Source: Anas platyrhynchos
Lineage: Eukaryota > Chordata > Aves > Anseriformes > Anatidae
Reading direction: 5' to 3'
Length of the DNA stretch: 64,000 bases
NCBI RefSeq assembly: GCF_047663525.1
Contig: NC_092590.1
Coordinates: 14,776,001 to 14,840,000, forward strand
Under the pieces are notes generated by a model. The model made no database searches and was not told the origin of the DNA. It saw nothing but the letters and a program-made list of their open reading frames with translations. This document shows, piece after piece, positions 1 to 12,031 of this stretch (positions are counted from its first letter, which is position 1; every line of letters begins with the position of its first letter). The translations under genes and the position numbers were made by a program.

Positions 1-1165
1 TGAACATTTTAAATATGAAATACTGGAATTTCATATATGAAATATGAATATGAAATTCCTTGCCTTCTGTGCTTTGTGAAGAGGCTGTTTTAACAATAAA
101 CAATAACAAAAAATCATTTCCTACACTGTTCTTGTTCCTACATGTCTTTAAACATGATGCAGTCCTGCCAGCTGCTGTTTGGATTCTGCCTGGTTTTAAA
201 AGTGTATGAAAGTTTCACCAAGCAGCATTTTTAGGACCATATAGCTTACTGTGGGATAGGGTGGCAATGCCATTCTCTCTCCTTGTACAGCTGTTGATCT
301 TTAGCAGTTTAATTGCTAAGCCCACACCCTGATGTGGAAGCTGAGATACAGAGAAAAAGAAGGGCAAAGATTGCTTATTTGTTAGTAGAGCTCATCACTA
401 TTCTCAGGAGTCATTCTAGTGAGGTCTTGCTCTTTGGCACTTTGACCTTCCTATATCTTCCTAATTCAACTGCTTTCGTTGCTTCTGGGCATCCCAGAAG
501 CTGATGTTGGGTTCAATACACAACCCTCTGTAATGCTTGGGATGCAACATGCTGCACTTCCCTGCTCTGCGCTAGTATGACCACATACATCACCCAGTGT
601 AAGTAATAACCAGCCTGGTATAGCCATCTCCTGGAGGTGAAACAATGCATGCAGAGGGGGTGTTAAAAATTGTATGCTCAAAATGACACACCCAGAAACA
701 GTGTGTGTATAGAGGCTGCTGTGACAGAGAGAGTCTGGCTCAGCTGGTAAAGTTCAGCTGCATTTTATTTGGTTTTGCACTCCCTGAGATTTGCCCTCCC
801 TAACTGATAAGTATATTTAAAGATATCTCTGACAAATAGCAATTAGAAAAAAAAATAAGGAGAAAGAACTTTTACAAGAGCGTATCACCAAAATCAGAAA
901 ATACTTTCTTCTGAAGTGAAGGGAAAAAAAAAATAATCTATGGGACTAGCCAAGTAGAGACCTCCAGGTAATACCGGATGCTTTTGACATACAGTGCAAA
1001 TATAATATCATGTAATCATCAGTGTTAATTCTCACCATAAACTCTAAATAGTGTGCATAAAAACTTCATAAAGACGTTGTCTGTACAGCCTGAGCAATCA
1101 AGCCATGGTCAAGAAGACTTTGCTGTAGAAAAGAAAAAAGACTTTGCTATTTCCCAAGAAAATGA

Positions 1166-1172
<7 letters not shown>

Positions 1173-1197
<25 letters not shown>
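1173..1197. repeat. Poly-A run (A25)
   Basis: A homopolymer in the upstream intergenic region. Confidence 0.95.
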
Positions 1198-3069
1198 GGC
1201 AGTTTCCCCTTTCTGATCTTCACAGCAGCCCACACCTCCTACCTCCTGTTTTCCTTATAGACCTGATCCAAAATTTACCAGCAGGGTCTATGAAACTAAC
1301 GAATTTATGTTCAGTTTCTCCTGCAGAGGCAAGAGTGAAAAGCAGATGTTGTTCCTACAATAGGACAAGCAGATTTCCTAAACTGGTGGTGGAGTAGAGT
1401 GCTGGAGCAGAGGTTCTTTCTGTACTGTCCTAAATAAAGTCTTTGGAATGCTATTATGCTGAGGTGCTGGAAACAAGTACACTTTTTGATTATTTTGACA
1501 AGGACGGGATTTTTTTTGAGCCCTTTTTCTTTGTTATGGCAGGAGAACTGGAGGCAGGGAATCCGGTGTGAGATTAGAAACTTCGTGACAAGGGTTACCA
1601 AGCCAAGAGGACATGCCTTATGCATCCCTGCTGGGTGGCTATCGAACCATGCCTAGCCACAAGGCATTCCTTTTCTGCCTTGCAACCAGTATCTGTTGCC
1701 ACTAGGTGGGGACGTAAGTACGAGTTTAGTCTCAGGTGCTAAATCCCAGGTGGATTTGATGTTTCTTAAATTTGGGGCAGGCTGCGTGTTGCTTGTACAT
1801 CACAGTAAGCTGTCACACTCCAAGTGTGCCCGGTATCACGTTCAGAGAGTGACCATACGTCAGTATAGTGGCCTCTGCACAATGGGATTCAGTGGTGGAC
1901 CTCAAGATTGGTAGACCATGTTAACAGATGAGAAAACTGAATTGGTGGCAATTGCTAGACTAACATTGTCACTGTGTTCCTGTTTCATTTCCTCATAGTG
2001 TCTGACAGACTGCTTGGAAGTGATAAATGTTATTGCCAGCTACCACCTTTGGTATTTTGAACAACTCACAAAATGGGAAGAAAAAAAAAAAAAAAAAGGA
2101 AAGGAAAGAAAAAAAAAAGCATTTTCCTTTCTTAAATATTTCTTAATTGTACTCTCACAGAGGCACAAACAACATCACTTACTGGCTCAGCTCTGGCCAG
2201 CAGCAGGTCCCTTTGAAGCCAGCTAAAACTGGCCCTCATCTAACATGGAGCAGCTTCTGGACTCTTCTCAGAGGCCACCCCTGCAACCCCCAGCTACCAA
2301 AACCTTGCCACATTAAACCAATACAGCGATCAAAGGCTGCCCTCACAAGCTCAGACAGGTTTTAGCTTGGGATCTTTCTTTGTTAATTTTGGTTTTCCCC
2401 TCTTTGGCTATTGCTTAAGAGTAAAATGCTCATGAGCAGTTAGGCTGCCACACAGCTTGCGCTGCATTTGGACAGAAATTGTGTAACGTGCTTCTTGCTC
2501 TTGATCTCCCACATATGTTTAGCAATCACCTTGATTTTAGTATGACTTCAAGCAGTGATTTGCCCGGGCAAAAGTTAATTGTTATGTTATAGTTTCAGTT
2601 TGGGGAGGGGCAGGACTCTATCACATCGCTAGTGTTTTATAAACCCAAAGTGAGTGCAGTAGCAACAACACTATTGCTGCCATTTTACAACTCCAACTTT
2701 CCCCGGGTTTTAAGCTAAATTATGACACTGTTCTGCAGTGATGCTGTTTCTCCACACATCAAAACTTCTTAGATCATCAAGTCCTCACATGCCAAGAAGT
2801 TTTGCATGGCCATGTTTGACGTTGTAATTAGGTAAGCCCGGAGAAGCCTTGTGTTATTTTTAATAATTTTTTAATTAGTGTAACTGTCTCTATCTCATTG
2901 ACTCAGTGGCTGGTAAACCTGCTGCTTAAGTATATGTTAACTTTGTACTCAGCTATTTGTCTTCATTTACTTGCTTATCCTTATAGTTGGCATTTTATTG
3001 AGCCAAACCATTTCAGTAATGCTTCAGTAATTCAAGTAAGTAGGTGTCTTGACTGAAATGAATAACATG

Positions 3070-3092
3070 CCCCCCCCCCCCTTTTTTTTTTT
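3070..3092. repeat. C12T11 polypyrimidine tract
   Basis: Twelve C followed directly by eleven T, upstream of FAM13A. The strand asymmetry is complete over 23 bp. Confidence 0.95.
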
Positions 3093-5798
3093 AGAAAAGG
3101 TTTCTTTTTACTGATTTTTGGATGAGAAGTTCTGTTTAGTTACACTGTGGTAGAGAAACCTGTCTGCCAGATGTCTGGCAATTTCCATGTGCTCTCACAT
3201 GCATGATGCACGATTTGTCTCCTTTTCTCACCTGCAGGAGCCAGCTCTAACACCACATTCCTCACTTGAAAATACCCCACTACACCTCTATCTACAGCTT
3301 TGTCTAAAGAATCATGGGTTCACCTCTATCCTTTCTGGGTCTCTGAGAAGAAGGGGGTTTTCATGGACTGTAGTGGAAAGGGGAGGCCCTACACCAAGTG
3401 CTGACATTCAAAGCACATTTATTTGGACTGGCCTTGAGAGTGGGCTGGAAGGTCACATCAAGCATCCTGGAGCTGGCTACTTGGCCAGCCAGGAAAGAAC
3501 AGAGTCATACTCTGATGTCACGGTAGAAATGATGAATAATGGTCAGGTTAAAGCAACATATTGCATACCAGGGATAATGGGATTATTCACAGATGTGGCG
3601 TGAAGAAATTCCTTTGGACTTCTAACAGCATCCTTGCTGTTTTTTCCCTCTGGGAATGCTGTTTCAACATCTGAGGTCAAATGTCTTGTTTGTAAACAAG
3701 TGTGAGGGGATTTTTTTTCTTTCTTTCTTGATTCATTGCGTGATTTTATTAGCCTGTCCTTTGCGGTGTTTTTATATTAGCTTTTAGCTAGTATGTGGAG
3801 TTAGAGGGTATCTGGTATAGGTGTGTATCTCAGCCAAAGAAAGCATTCTGCTAGCCCCCTTTAAAAGGTAGGTAATTTTGAAAGTCATCAAACAATTCTT
3901 GCAGATGGATGGTAAGAGTATAGCTGAGAACTGTAGGAAACAACTGTGTGATCAAAGGTGGGTAGGTATGGCATGACATAAAAACTAGTTATACTCAACT
4001 ACTGGGTCTCATAGGCCTTCGTCGATCTTTCACAATGTATTTGCTCTGATTTGAGCACTCTATACAAATTTATAATAAGTTTCACAAATATTCACCCATG
4101 CAGTACAAAATTCTTCAGGGGTATAAAAGAGACAGCAAAGACAGCAAAAGGTAGTGTTGTCTCTGACAGCAAGATAGAAAAATACAAAATTAACCCTGTG
4201 GAAATTGCTTTTTCTACTTGTGTGTATAACTCTGATGTGGTGGTTTGGTACAACAGCTTAGACAGAGAACATGAAGCAGCATAATGAGGGATTTTCTAGT
4301 ATTGGATTTTTGGATTTTGTTTGTTTGTTTCCCTGTCATAGACCTGACCAATTCTGATTTGTTTGTTTGTTTTGTTTTCTATGGTTTTGTTTTGGTTTTG
4401 GAATTGCTTACAGGAAAACAGTGAAGGTTTCCAAAGTAGGATGCAGCCTAGAGTCAGACGCCACAACATGTGTCTTGGATGATTTCTACAGTGCCAGAGG
4501 TATTGGCATTCCACATTTATAACACCTTTCTTTCCAACACAGTCATCCTGAAGGGCAGTGGTTTGGTGAAATGAGAGTGGGGAGATGAGGATATAAAGAA
4601 GCATGTCTCTGTGGGAAGGGTAGAAGGTTCTGGAAGGAATCCACTCACTTCTAAGCTGGGGATAAGGAAAAGTTCAGCTAAATCTTAGTGTGCCCTTCAC
4701 AGGGGAAGCTGGCTGTGTTTGGTGCTGATTAGGAAAAGTCAGGTTGGGACAAAGCCATTGAGGATGTTTCACTCATTTCTATTCTTCTGTCACATAGGAG
4801 CCTTCACCTCTCCTAAGACAAGGAGACTAAGCAAGTACAGAAGCTTCTTTATTAACTCAGAGAAAATATGACATATCCCCAGGTGATCCAGTGACTTCAT
4901 AGAAGAGTGAATTTCCTGACTTGAGCAAGTATCCCTCAGCTGTGGTTGGGAAAAAAAAAAAAAAAAATAATAATAAAATTAGCCAGAATACTGGCTTGGG
5001 TGCTGCTGGTGCTTGTATTCTGTTCCTGCATTATATAAAATAAGAATGTACATGCTGCTTCTGAAATTTTGTTTATAAAAGCCTTAATGCTGTAGCTGCT
5101 ATTCAATACAGGTTCATGTCTGAACTCTTCGCCCCCAAAGTTCTCAGAGAGTGTCAGTTGTGTCAGTTTCTCATCACTTTCTGTCCAGGTTACAGTTTGA
5201 AGCATGTCATTGTGTTTTCCTGAGGAGCTGTGATTCGGCCTAAGAACATAGCTTTGTGTGATTTATGTGAAAAGCATGTTAGTGGCTTACAGTAGAGAGG
5301 GTGATGGTGGAGGAGGAGGATGTTGCATCAACTCTGAGTCTCACAGTATAGGAAGCAGGAAACTTAGAAAATGCTAAGAGACTTAGAAAATGCCAAAGCC
5401 AAAGTCTAACTTTCTGCTATTCAAAGTGGGAAAGTAATCATTTTGGGTCAGGTTGGTTTAACTGAGCTTAGACAGGAAACAGAAACCGAGTATGAAGGAA
5501 ATTCTGATTAAAACACCTAATAAAAATACATTATGAATGAAAGTTGAAATCTGCAGGTAACGTTTTCCATCTGACACATAGTTCAGTCCCTTCCCATCTG
5601 CCTCCAGGAAAATGTTCTTTTTCCTCATTTTTTCTCTAGCTGTACAGCCTGCCTTTTCTTCCCATACCAGACGCAGGTACTTCTGAGAGGCAGACTTTCC
5701 AAAGACCTTGTCTTCTACTCACATGCTAAGGCACTGCCGAGTAACACTTGCACCTGAAAGGATACAGAAATAAGTATGTGTATGTGCTTCTCTTCCAC

Positions 5799-5799
<1 letters not shown>

Positions 5800-5834
<35 letters not shown>
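5800..5834. repeat. Poly-A run (A35)
   Basis: An uninterrupted A35 run about 500 bp upstream of the CpG island. No retroposon body or flanking direct repeat is recognised. Confidence 0.95.
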
Positions 5835-5835
<1 letters not shown>

Positions 5836-6242
5836 CGTGAAACGTTGAAACCCTGCAACTCTACAGTGCAATTTTGAAACATGCTTTCATGCTTTTCTTT
5901 AATTTTTTAGTACCAGCCCTGCTTCCAGCCTGAGGTGAGACAGGGTGGTACGCTGGGGAATTAATTCTTCTTCCTGCTGCTGGCACGTGGACTCTTTGTA
6001 TGATGTGACTGCTGGCAGTCGCAAGCACTGTGGGTTTTTTCCACCCCTTTTTGCCTTATCCTTTCTCTCCTTTCACTGCTGTATCCCTAGATGGAAAACC
6101 AGGGGGTTGAGGGGCATAGGTGGGTGGGGTGGGGTGATGATTAAGTCCAGCATTCCACACTTTTTACGTTCAGGCCCAATATTGTACCACGTAGCACTGG
6201 CACTAACAAGCAGAGTGCTGGTTATAGCACTGGATTCTCCCT

Positions 6243-6318
6243 TGGCAAAGGAGTATATTTTGCAAGGCTGACTTCACATCGTGGCAAAGGAGTATGCGTC
6301 CTGCACAGCCTTCACATC
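6243..6318. repeat. Imperfect tandem duplication, about 39-bp unit
   Basis: The 14-mer TGGCAAAGGAGTAT occurs at 6243 and again at 6282. Each copy is followed about 30 bp later by TTCACATC (6273 and 6311), so two degenerate units of 38-39 bp lie head to tail. The duplication sits immediately upstream of the CpG island. Confidence 0.7.
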
Positions 6319-6728
6319 ACGCTGCTCGGCTTTGTTAACCTGTAGGTGCGTGAGGACCACAAGCAGTCGTGACCTACACACCGCACACACTCCCTAACAC
6401 CACAAAGGGCCCCGCTGCTTTTCCTTCCACTCCACAAAGAGGATTTTGGGGCACCAAAACGCGCTGAGCCTTGCCTCTCCCCGCACTGCTCCCCGCTCAG
6501 CCGGGGACGACGGAGGGGTCCCCCTAAAGCCCAAGACCCCCTCGGCTGCTCTCTGGGGGGGGCCATGCAGCAGCGTGAGGAGCAGGGGGCAGGCTCTGCT
6601 CCCCCCCGGGCTGCGGGGGCAGAGGCAGGGGCGGGCCGGCGGGGCGGGCCGGCGGCTCGGAGGGGGCTGCCGGGCCCAGCGGAGGCGGGCGGGCTGCGGG
6701 AGCCGGGCCCGGCCGGCGGGCAGGCAGC

Positions 6729-6755
6729 ATGGGGGCCGGGGCGCTGGCCATCTGC
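6729..6755 (+). CDS. FAM13A: FAM13A coding exon 1 (N-terminus)
   Basis: This is the start codon plus eight codons, reading MGAGALAIC, which is the N-terminus I know for the long mammalian FAM13A isoform. The ATG has a strong Kozak context (A at -3, G at +4). The exon ends in phase 0 after the TGC codon at a good donor, GTGAGT, at 6756. It lies inside the CpG island, so the 5' UTR is probably contained in the same exon upstream of 6729. The coding piece is too short to be called without the match to the family N-terminus and the correct phase into the next exon, where the reading continues as QSKSAVRLKED. The long isoform is the one that carries the RhoGAP domain. Confidence 0.88.
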
Positions 6756-6771
6756 GTGAGTGGGGCGGCTC

Positions 6772-6799
6772 GGGGATGGGGACGGGGATGGGGACGGGG
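6772..6799 (+). repeat. GGGGAY hexamer repeat, G-quadruplex candidate
   Basis: Five runs of GGGG (6772-6775, 6778-6781, 6784-6787, 6790-6793, 6796-6799) occur at an exact 6-bp period with 2-nt AT or AC loops. This is a textbook G-quadruplex pattern on the coding strand. It begins 16 nt after the intron 1 donor, so it would also be present in the pre-mRNA. Confidence 0.85.
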
Positions 6800-7886
6800 A
6801 GAGGCTGCGGATCGCGGCCGGGACGGGGAGAACGGGAGCAGTCGCGGTGGGGGGGTGGCCGCCTGTAAAACTGGGCTGGGTGAGCTGCAAACGCGCCGTC
6901 CCGGGCTGCTTTTGTGCTGTGAGGGCTGCTTTTGTAAGTTTCTGCGGTCAGTTATGGCCAGTTACATGCTTTGACAACTTTTCCTCTTATAGCATCAAGT
7001 CTTCCTCGCCGAAAGTCGCCTAACAGTGAATGCTCAGAGCTGTTGCGAGGAGGCGCTTTGATTTTGATTCAGCATATATCTGAAATAACTACCCTTAATT
7101 TTTTCTCCTTGGTTAACATATCCCTTCCAGATCCCAAAAGGAGCCTAACAATTTACCCCTCTGTTCCTGCAGGCGCGGGAAACGTCTCTCGGTTGTCTTG
7201 CAGATGTAAATTATGAGTTTGAGCAAGGAATTTCAGCTCTGTGTTTTGAGTGCTAAAATGGCAACAGGCCGGAGCCCTTCGCTTGAGCAAGACTTTTTGT
7301 GGGGGTAACTGGAGGCCTTTTCTAAGCAAAAAGTTCCCTAAGCACCACGGCTGCCTGTAAACTGCTCGGGATTTTTGCTGTTTTGTGAACCGAACCCAAG
7401 CTACGTAGCTTTTTCTTTGGCATGTATCCGCCTGAAGTGAAAATTGTATATTGCCCATTTAACCCACAACGGAAACATCTCTTTTAAAAAGAGATACGTG
7501 ACGAGGTACTTTAACAAGTCGGTCAAATTACAGTTCAGTAATTTACACATGTGGTGTTTGCTGTAAAGAATTAAAAAGGTGTTCACTGTAGTGCTGGTTT
7601 TATTTATATATTGTAATGATGTTTCACGAATAAAAAACATATTTATACAAGTAATGTGTTTCATAAAGATCAGATAAGTGTTGCGTACTACCTGGAACTA
7701 TAGAACCCACGTGTACTCCAGGAATATATTTTTAATGGGAAAGGTACAGCAGAGTAGAAGAAATGAACTGCCAGATATCTGGATGGACAGTTGGGCATAA
7801 TAGCAACCCTGTTCAGATTTTTAGGTTCATTACAAACTGCAGTAAGAATGTCATGTCATCAATGAAGAAGTTTTAAGTATTTGTTT

Positions 7887-7917
7887 AAAAACAAACAAAC
7901 AAACAAACAAACAAAAA
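7887..7917. repeat. (AAAC)n microsatellite
   Basis: A run of consecutive AAAC/ACAA units within intron 1. It is simple sequence with no associated gene. Confidence 0.85.
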
Positions 7918-9154
7918 ACTATACACTTTGTCCTTTTGCAGTCAAGCGCCAAGACCCAGGCAAGAGTCTGAGCAGTTTCTTGTGTTAAGTATAAAGAATA
8001 TTGTAATTTTTTTGTAAGGTTTCTACTGCCTATTTTTTACTAAAACACTGTAGGAATATATTGATTTTTATGCATTGCACTAGTGGTGACTTCTTAACCT
8101 AATAGACTGAACTCTGTGGTATCAGTGGCCCACTGTTCCAGCAACATGGGGAACTGATGTCAGCAACATGGGGAAAACATCAGAAACATCAGTAGAAATA
8201 CTTATTTCGTCTTGAGTGAGGTTAACTGAGTTCTATTCTGCTTGTCTGTGTTAGAAAAATGATGCTTAGGTATGTATGGTAGTTACAACTGTGGTGGGTT
8301 ATGTTGTTCTGCCTTTGGCTGTCTTTCCAAACCGATAATACCATATGATTATTTAGATTTCAGCATTCCAAAATTAATCCTAAATTATGTGATTCCCTCG
8401 GGTCTTATTGAATATTGTCTCATGTTCTTTCTGCCACTGCAGTTCAAAACTTGTGAGAATGTCTTCCAGATGTATATTGTGCCTCCAGAAGAAGCTATGG
8501 GATGTTTACATTTGAAGCTGGTCTGGTCCTTTCCCCACATATTAGATGTGATTCGATTACCTAGTCCCTGTTAACTTTGAAATCTCTGTACTTAAACTGC
8601 AGACTTAGTAGATACTAAACATACCATAAAATCTTTTGTAAGGGTCCATCTCAGCTGGCAGTGGCCAAAACGAATCCTCAGGGAGTAGCATTTAGAAGAA
8701 AGATGCAGTGAACCTTCCCTAGAGAACCCTCAGAGACTGACAGGCATTCTGGATACACCCTGAACTGATTATGTTGTATTGGGATTTTTCATGTGTTTGT
8801 CTGGTTGATTTTTGTTGAAACTGAACTGCATGAGTTACAAAAGCACCCTCCTGAGAGTCAAAGTTACTTCTTACTCTAGTAACAAGCTTGCATACAAAAG
8901 TATCTTTCTTCTTTATCCTAATTATATGCTACTTACACTCTTTTCCAGATATACACTCTTCTTTTTCTTTTTTTTTTTTTCTCTCAGTTACATTTTTCTA
9001 CTTCACAGTGACTTTCCTATGAATTAAAAGGAAGTAAGACCAAAATCTTATTCTGGAACATAAAAGCCAATTTTGATGGATATGCTCATGTTGTAACCAT
9101 GCAACCTTCTGCAACAAACAAGATTAATGCACGTTTTTCCTGTGTTTCTTTAAG

Positions 9155-9344
9155 CAAAGTAAATCGGCCGTGAGATTGAAGGAGGACATGAAGAAGATAG
9201 CCTCACTTCCACTGAACAAGCAGAAGGACACAACCCGTCCAAAGGTGTTTGGTGTGAGTCTTCTGGAGCTCCAGCAGCAGGGACTAAGCAAGAACGGCAT
9301 CCCAATAGTTGTGCGGAATATAGTTGAGTACCTGACCCAGCATG
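9155..9344 (+). CDS. FAM13A: FAM13A exon 2, start of RhoGAP domain
   Basis: This exon encodes residues 10-72 plus the first base of codon 73. It opens QSKSAVRLKEDMKKI and continues through FGVSLLELQQQGLSKNGIPI to IVEYLTQH. The second half is the start of a RhoGAP domain: the FG(V/T)xL motif, then the GIPIVV...IVEYL helix that precedes the catalytic loop. It matches mammalian FAM13A closely (for example FGVSLQELERQGL and IVEYLTQHG in human, from memory). The acceptor is TTTCTTTAAG and the donor is GTAAGC. The frame stays open past the donor for a few dozen codons, but that extension runs into a poly-T tract and is intronic. RhoGAP proteins stimulate GTP hydrolysis by Rho-family GTPases; the substrate preference of FAM13A is not visible here. 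Confidence 0.93.
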
Positions 9345-12031
9345 GTAAGCTTAATGAAATTACTTTTACCTCTATATGTAAGGTCCTTCAAAGGGAAAAG
9401 ATTTTTTTTTTTTTTTTTTTTTTTTGTCCTGAATAGGACTGTGGTGCTAACCACATGCAGCGAATATTACTGTGTGATTTGTTTCTTTTTTTCCATCTCT
9501 GGTACTGAATTTACTATTTAATGGGATGTTTATAAACTACAGTGTTATGAAACACCACATGCTCATTAGTAAGCTGTTCAGTTTTATAAACAAAGCGTAT
9601 TTCATTTTGAAGCTTTGTGTCATTTTCTAGTTGCAAAACATTCGACTATTTCACAGTTTCTGACAGTGAGAAGACATAAATATCTATACAGAGATATTCA
9701 TGTGCACATACAAATCCCATGAGAATACGTTACTGAATGGGAATACATGTTCTTGCAGGTTTTCAGTTAGATTTCAGTCATTTTGAACCCCCTCGGGGAG
9801 GTAGGTGTCAAATTCTTAGCCTTTGTTTGCATTCATTTCATGGGACTTCATTCCCTGTTGATGAAATACATCTAGAAATCTAGAGCACTGTTGGTGCACA
9901 GATGTATCCTGTAGCAGTTGTTCTGCCCTGGAAAAGATTTCATGGCTGCAATTTCATCTTGTAAGAAGCTGCATCTGTTTTTACCCTAAGGTCTTTCTTT
10001 TAGCTGCTCAGTAATGATAATCCCATTACAGAGTCTTAAGATTCCATGTCTGTCTTGATAGACCCTTAGAAGCTGGTAGATGCAAACACAGCATGAAAGT
10101 TAGCTTAGATTAAGGTACAGTGGAAATTTAAAACATAATCCTACCTATATTCCACAGTAGTGTTTTGCTTGATCTACTTCACCTTGCTTTAAAATAGTCT
10201 GCTAGAACAGTAAAAAATCAAGGATGGAAAGAGATCTTGCATCATTCAGGTTTAATCAAAACCAAAGTTGACAAACCCTCTTGATTGCAAGTTGTGGGCT
10301 ATACTCTGCCTTCCATAAAAAGGTCTGCATCCCACACAAGTGTTTCCCAAATATGAACTGAACAAGCCAAGTCCTCTACTCTGCAGCAAGATTAGTTGGT
10401 CTTCTAAATGCCAAGGTGATTATCCAGTCTTGATAAGCATATAATCCATTCTCTTTCTCAAGACTGCAAGGAAGATCTCAAATATGCCCTCTTACATGGG
10501 AAATTTTTGAAATGGTTGTTCTGTTCTCACCCACAGTTTGTTTTGTGAAATAATGGTGATGTTAACCATGAAAACATTTTAAACAGAGCCCCAGGTATGA
10601 ACACAAACTCTTAGGAGGCATCGTGTTCTGCCAAGCATGTTTACTGTTTGTTCGGTATGTCTCCTATTTTGCAAAGATGCAGTAATAGGCACCGTAGGCC
10701 TTTTTAAGTCAAGCCTTTTCAAAGACTCTCTTCCAGTTAACAGGGAATTGACTACCCATTTGAAAAAGCTGAGCCAACTTTTGGGTAGCTACATTCTTGA
10801 ACAAAGTTTGTATTAAACTGCTTATTTTCAAATTTATAGGTGAAACCAAGTTTTCGTATACTGAATTTAGAAATATTTGATTACTGATCCAAGTGGGTTC
10901 TAGCCTGTATTTATTTCTATAAATGACTGTTTGGGAAAGAGCAAAGGACATTTTATCTGGGTGGGGGCTCTGTTCAATTTGTGCTGCAGAATTACTGAGA
11001 TGTGGTGTTTCCTGTTGTCCCCCAGATGGCAGTACAGCATGTCACATTGGAGTGTTTTGTTGCGAATACAGGAATACAAGATCTGTAAACCGTATCTTAC
11101 ATTAGTCAAGTAAAAAGCTTAAGTGTCTGTCCATATTTTTCTTACTAGATCAGTTTGTTTGCTGATCCAATAAAAGAGATTGCTTTTCCTTACAAGGTCT
11201 GCTGCATCAGTATTGACTTCTTGGACTGGCAGCGTTCTGTCAGGCTCCTGCTTAGGAATGACCACTCTGAACTAATGAAAACCATATATCTTATATTTCA
11301 ATCATCTTAGTGTTATGCTTCTAAAGAAGAATAAGCCACAGTATCAGAAAAAGCAGAGTTCTTGTGAAAATGTTTTAGTGAAAAATTAATCTACCAAGTT
11401 GAGCTTTAGGCACATGTTTTCCTAAAGTTTTTGAATCTCAGCATATGCCTAAAAAGTGATGCTTGATACAATATGATTCATCTCACTTCCTCCATGGAAA
11501 CCTTCACTGGGTGTGGGTTGTCTGGCCTGAAATGATTGATAATTTTTATTTTCATAGCGAAATACTTTGGGCCTCGTGCTGTCCAAAATATGCATTTGGT
11601 CTCGAAGATTTTCTGCTATTGTGAAGCTGTGGTGCTTATTATAGAGTTACTGCTGCTGTGAAACAATTTTGAAAGGTTTGTAGAACCTGGATTCTTCTCA
11701 GTTGAAGTGTACTGATGCAAAATGCAGCCATCTCAATTGATTTCTGCATGGTGTGAGATATTTGCATGTTACAGCAATGCCAAAGGGTGTTGTGGGTTTT
11801 CATAGAGTATCCCAGGCCTCAAGATCTAGTCAGCAGTATTTATTAAGTTATCATAACCCAATACTTGACCATTGGAGTTTCCAGGGGAAAAATAAGATCT
11901 TTTTAAACTGCATAGTACTAATTGTCCTCCTTTGTATTGATGGTAGTGTATCATTCACAATGGAATATCTGTTTTATTATGTCAGTAGTATCTTAGTTCA
12001 GACCATCCTCACGTGTAATACATAATTATAG
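9345..12031 (+). other. FAM13A: FAM13A intron 2
   Basis: A 2.7-kb phase-1 intron. It contains a T24 run at 9402-9425, only 57 bp after the donor. I see nothing else I can identify: no repeat family, no RNA gene and no convincing coding frame. Confidence 0.8.
9402..9425. repeat. Poly-T run (T24)
   Basis: An uninterrupted run of 24 T within intron 2, close to the exon 2 donor. Simple sequence. Confidence 0.95.

Larger units (their letters stand above)
1..6240. other. Upstream intergenic region, no gene recognised
   Basis: This AT-rich stretch lies upstream of the FAM13A promoter. The open frames in it (the longest is 138 codons at 3187-3603) have no recognisable family motifs and no flanking gene signals, so I treat them as chance. 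What can be seen is simple sequence: A25 at 1173-1197, an A-rich tract at about 2083-2118, a C12T11 tract at 3070-3092, an A run at about 4949-4967 and A35 at 5800-5834. In mammals the genes on this side of FAM13A are TIGD2, GPRIN3 and SNCA (established synteny). I see none of them here. Confidence 0.6.
6340..6900. promoter_or_regulatory. FAM13A: CpG island and putative FAM13A promoter
   Basis: Base composition changes abruptly here from AT-rich to very GC- and CpG-rich, then returns to AT-rich after about 6950. The island surrounds the first coding exon and no TATA box is evident in the expected region, which fits a dispersed CpG-island promoter. A perfect 13-bp tandem repeat (6628-6640 and 6641-6653) carries two GGGGCGGG GC boxes of the Sp1/KLF type about 75-100 bp upstream of the start codon. 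The transcription start cannot be fixed from sequence. Long open frames on both strands here come from low stop-codon frequency in GC-rich DNA and are not genes. Confidence 0.8.
6756..9154 (+). other. FAM13A: FAM13A intron 1
   Basis: A 2.4-kb phase-0 intron running from GTGAGT to TTTCTTTAAG. Its first about 150 bp are part of the CpG island. The rest is AT-rich and holds an (AAAC)n tract at about 7887-7917, a 14-bp direct repeat at 8139 and 8161, and a T-rich run near 8970. The frame at 8272-8574 (100 codons) has no recognisable similarity and is treated as chance. Confidence 0.8.

Noticed and set aside
3187..3603. 138-codon ATG frame upstream of FAM13A
   Set aside because: No recognisable domain, no promoter or splice context, and several frames of similar length occur elsewhere by chance.
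6312..6890. 192-codon minus-strand frame and several plus-strand frames in the CpG island
   Set aside because: They are Pro/Ala/Gly/Arg-rich and overlap one another and the FAM13A exon. Stops are rare in GC-rich DNA, so these are composition artefacts.
9345..9433. Coding extension of exon 2 past 9344
   Set aside because: The frame continues only into a poly-T tract, and the GTAAGC donor plus homology place the exon end at 9344.
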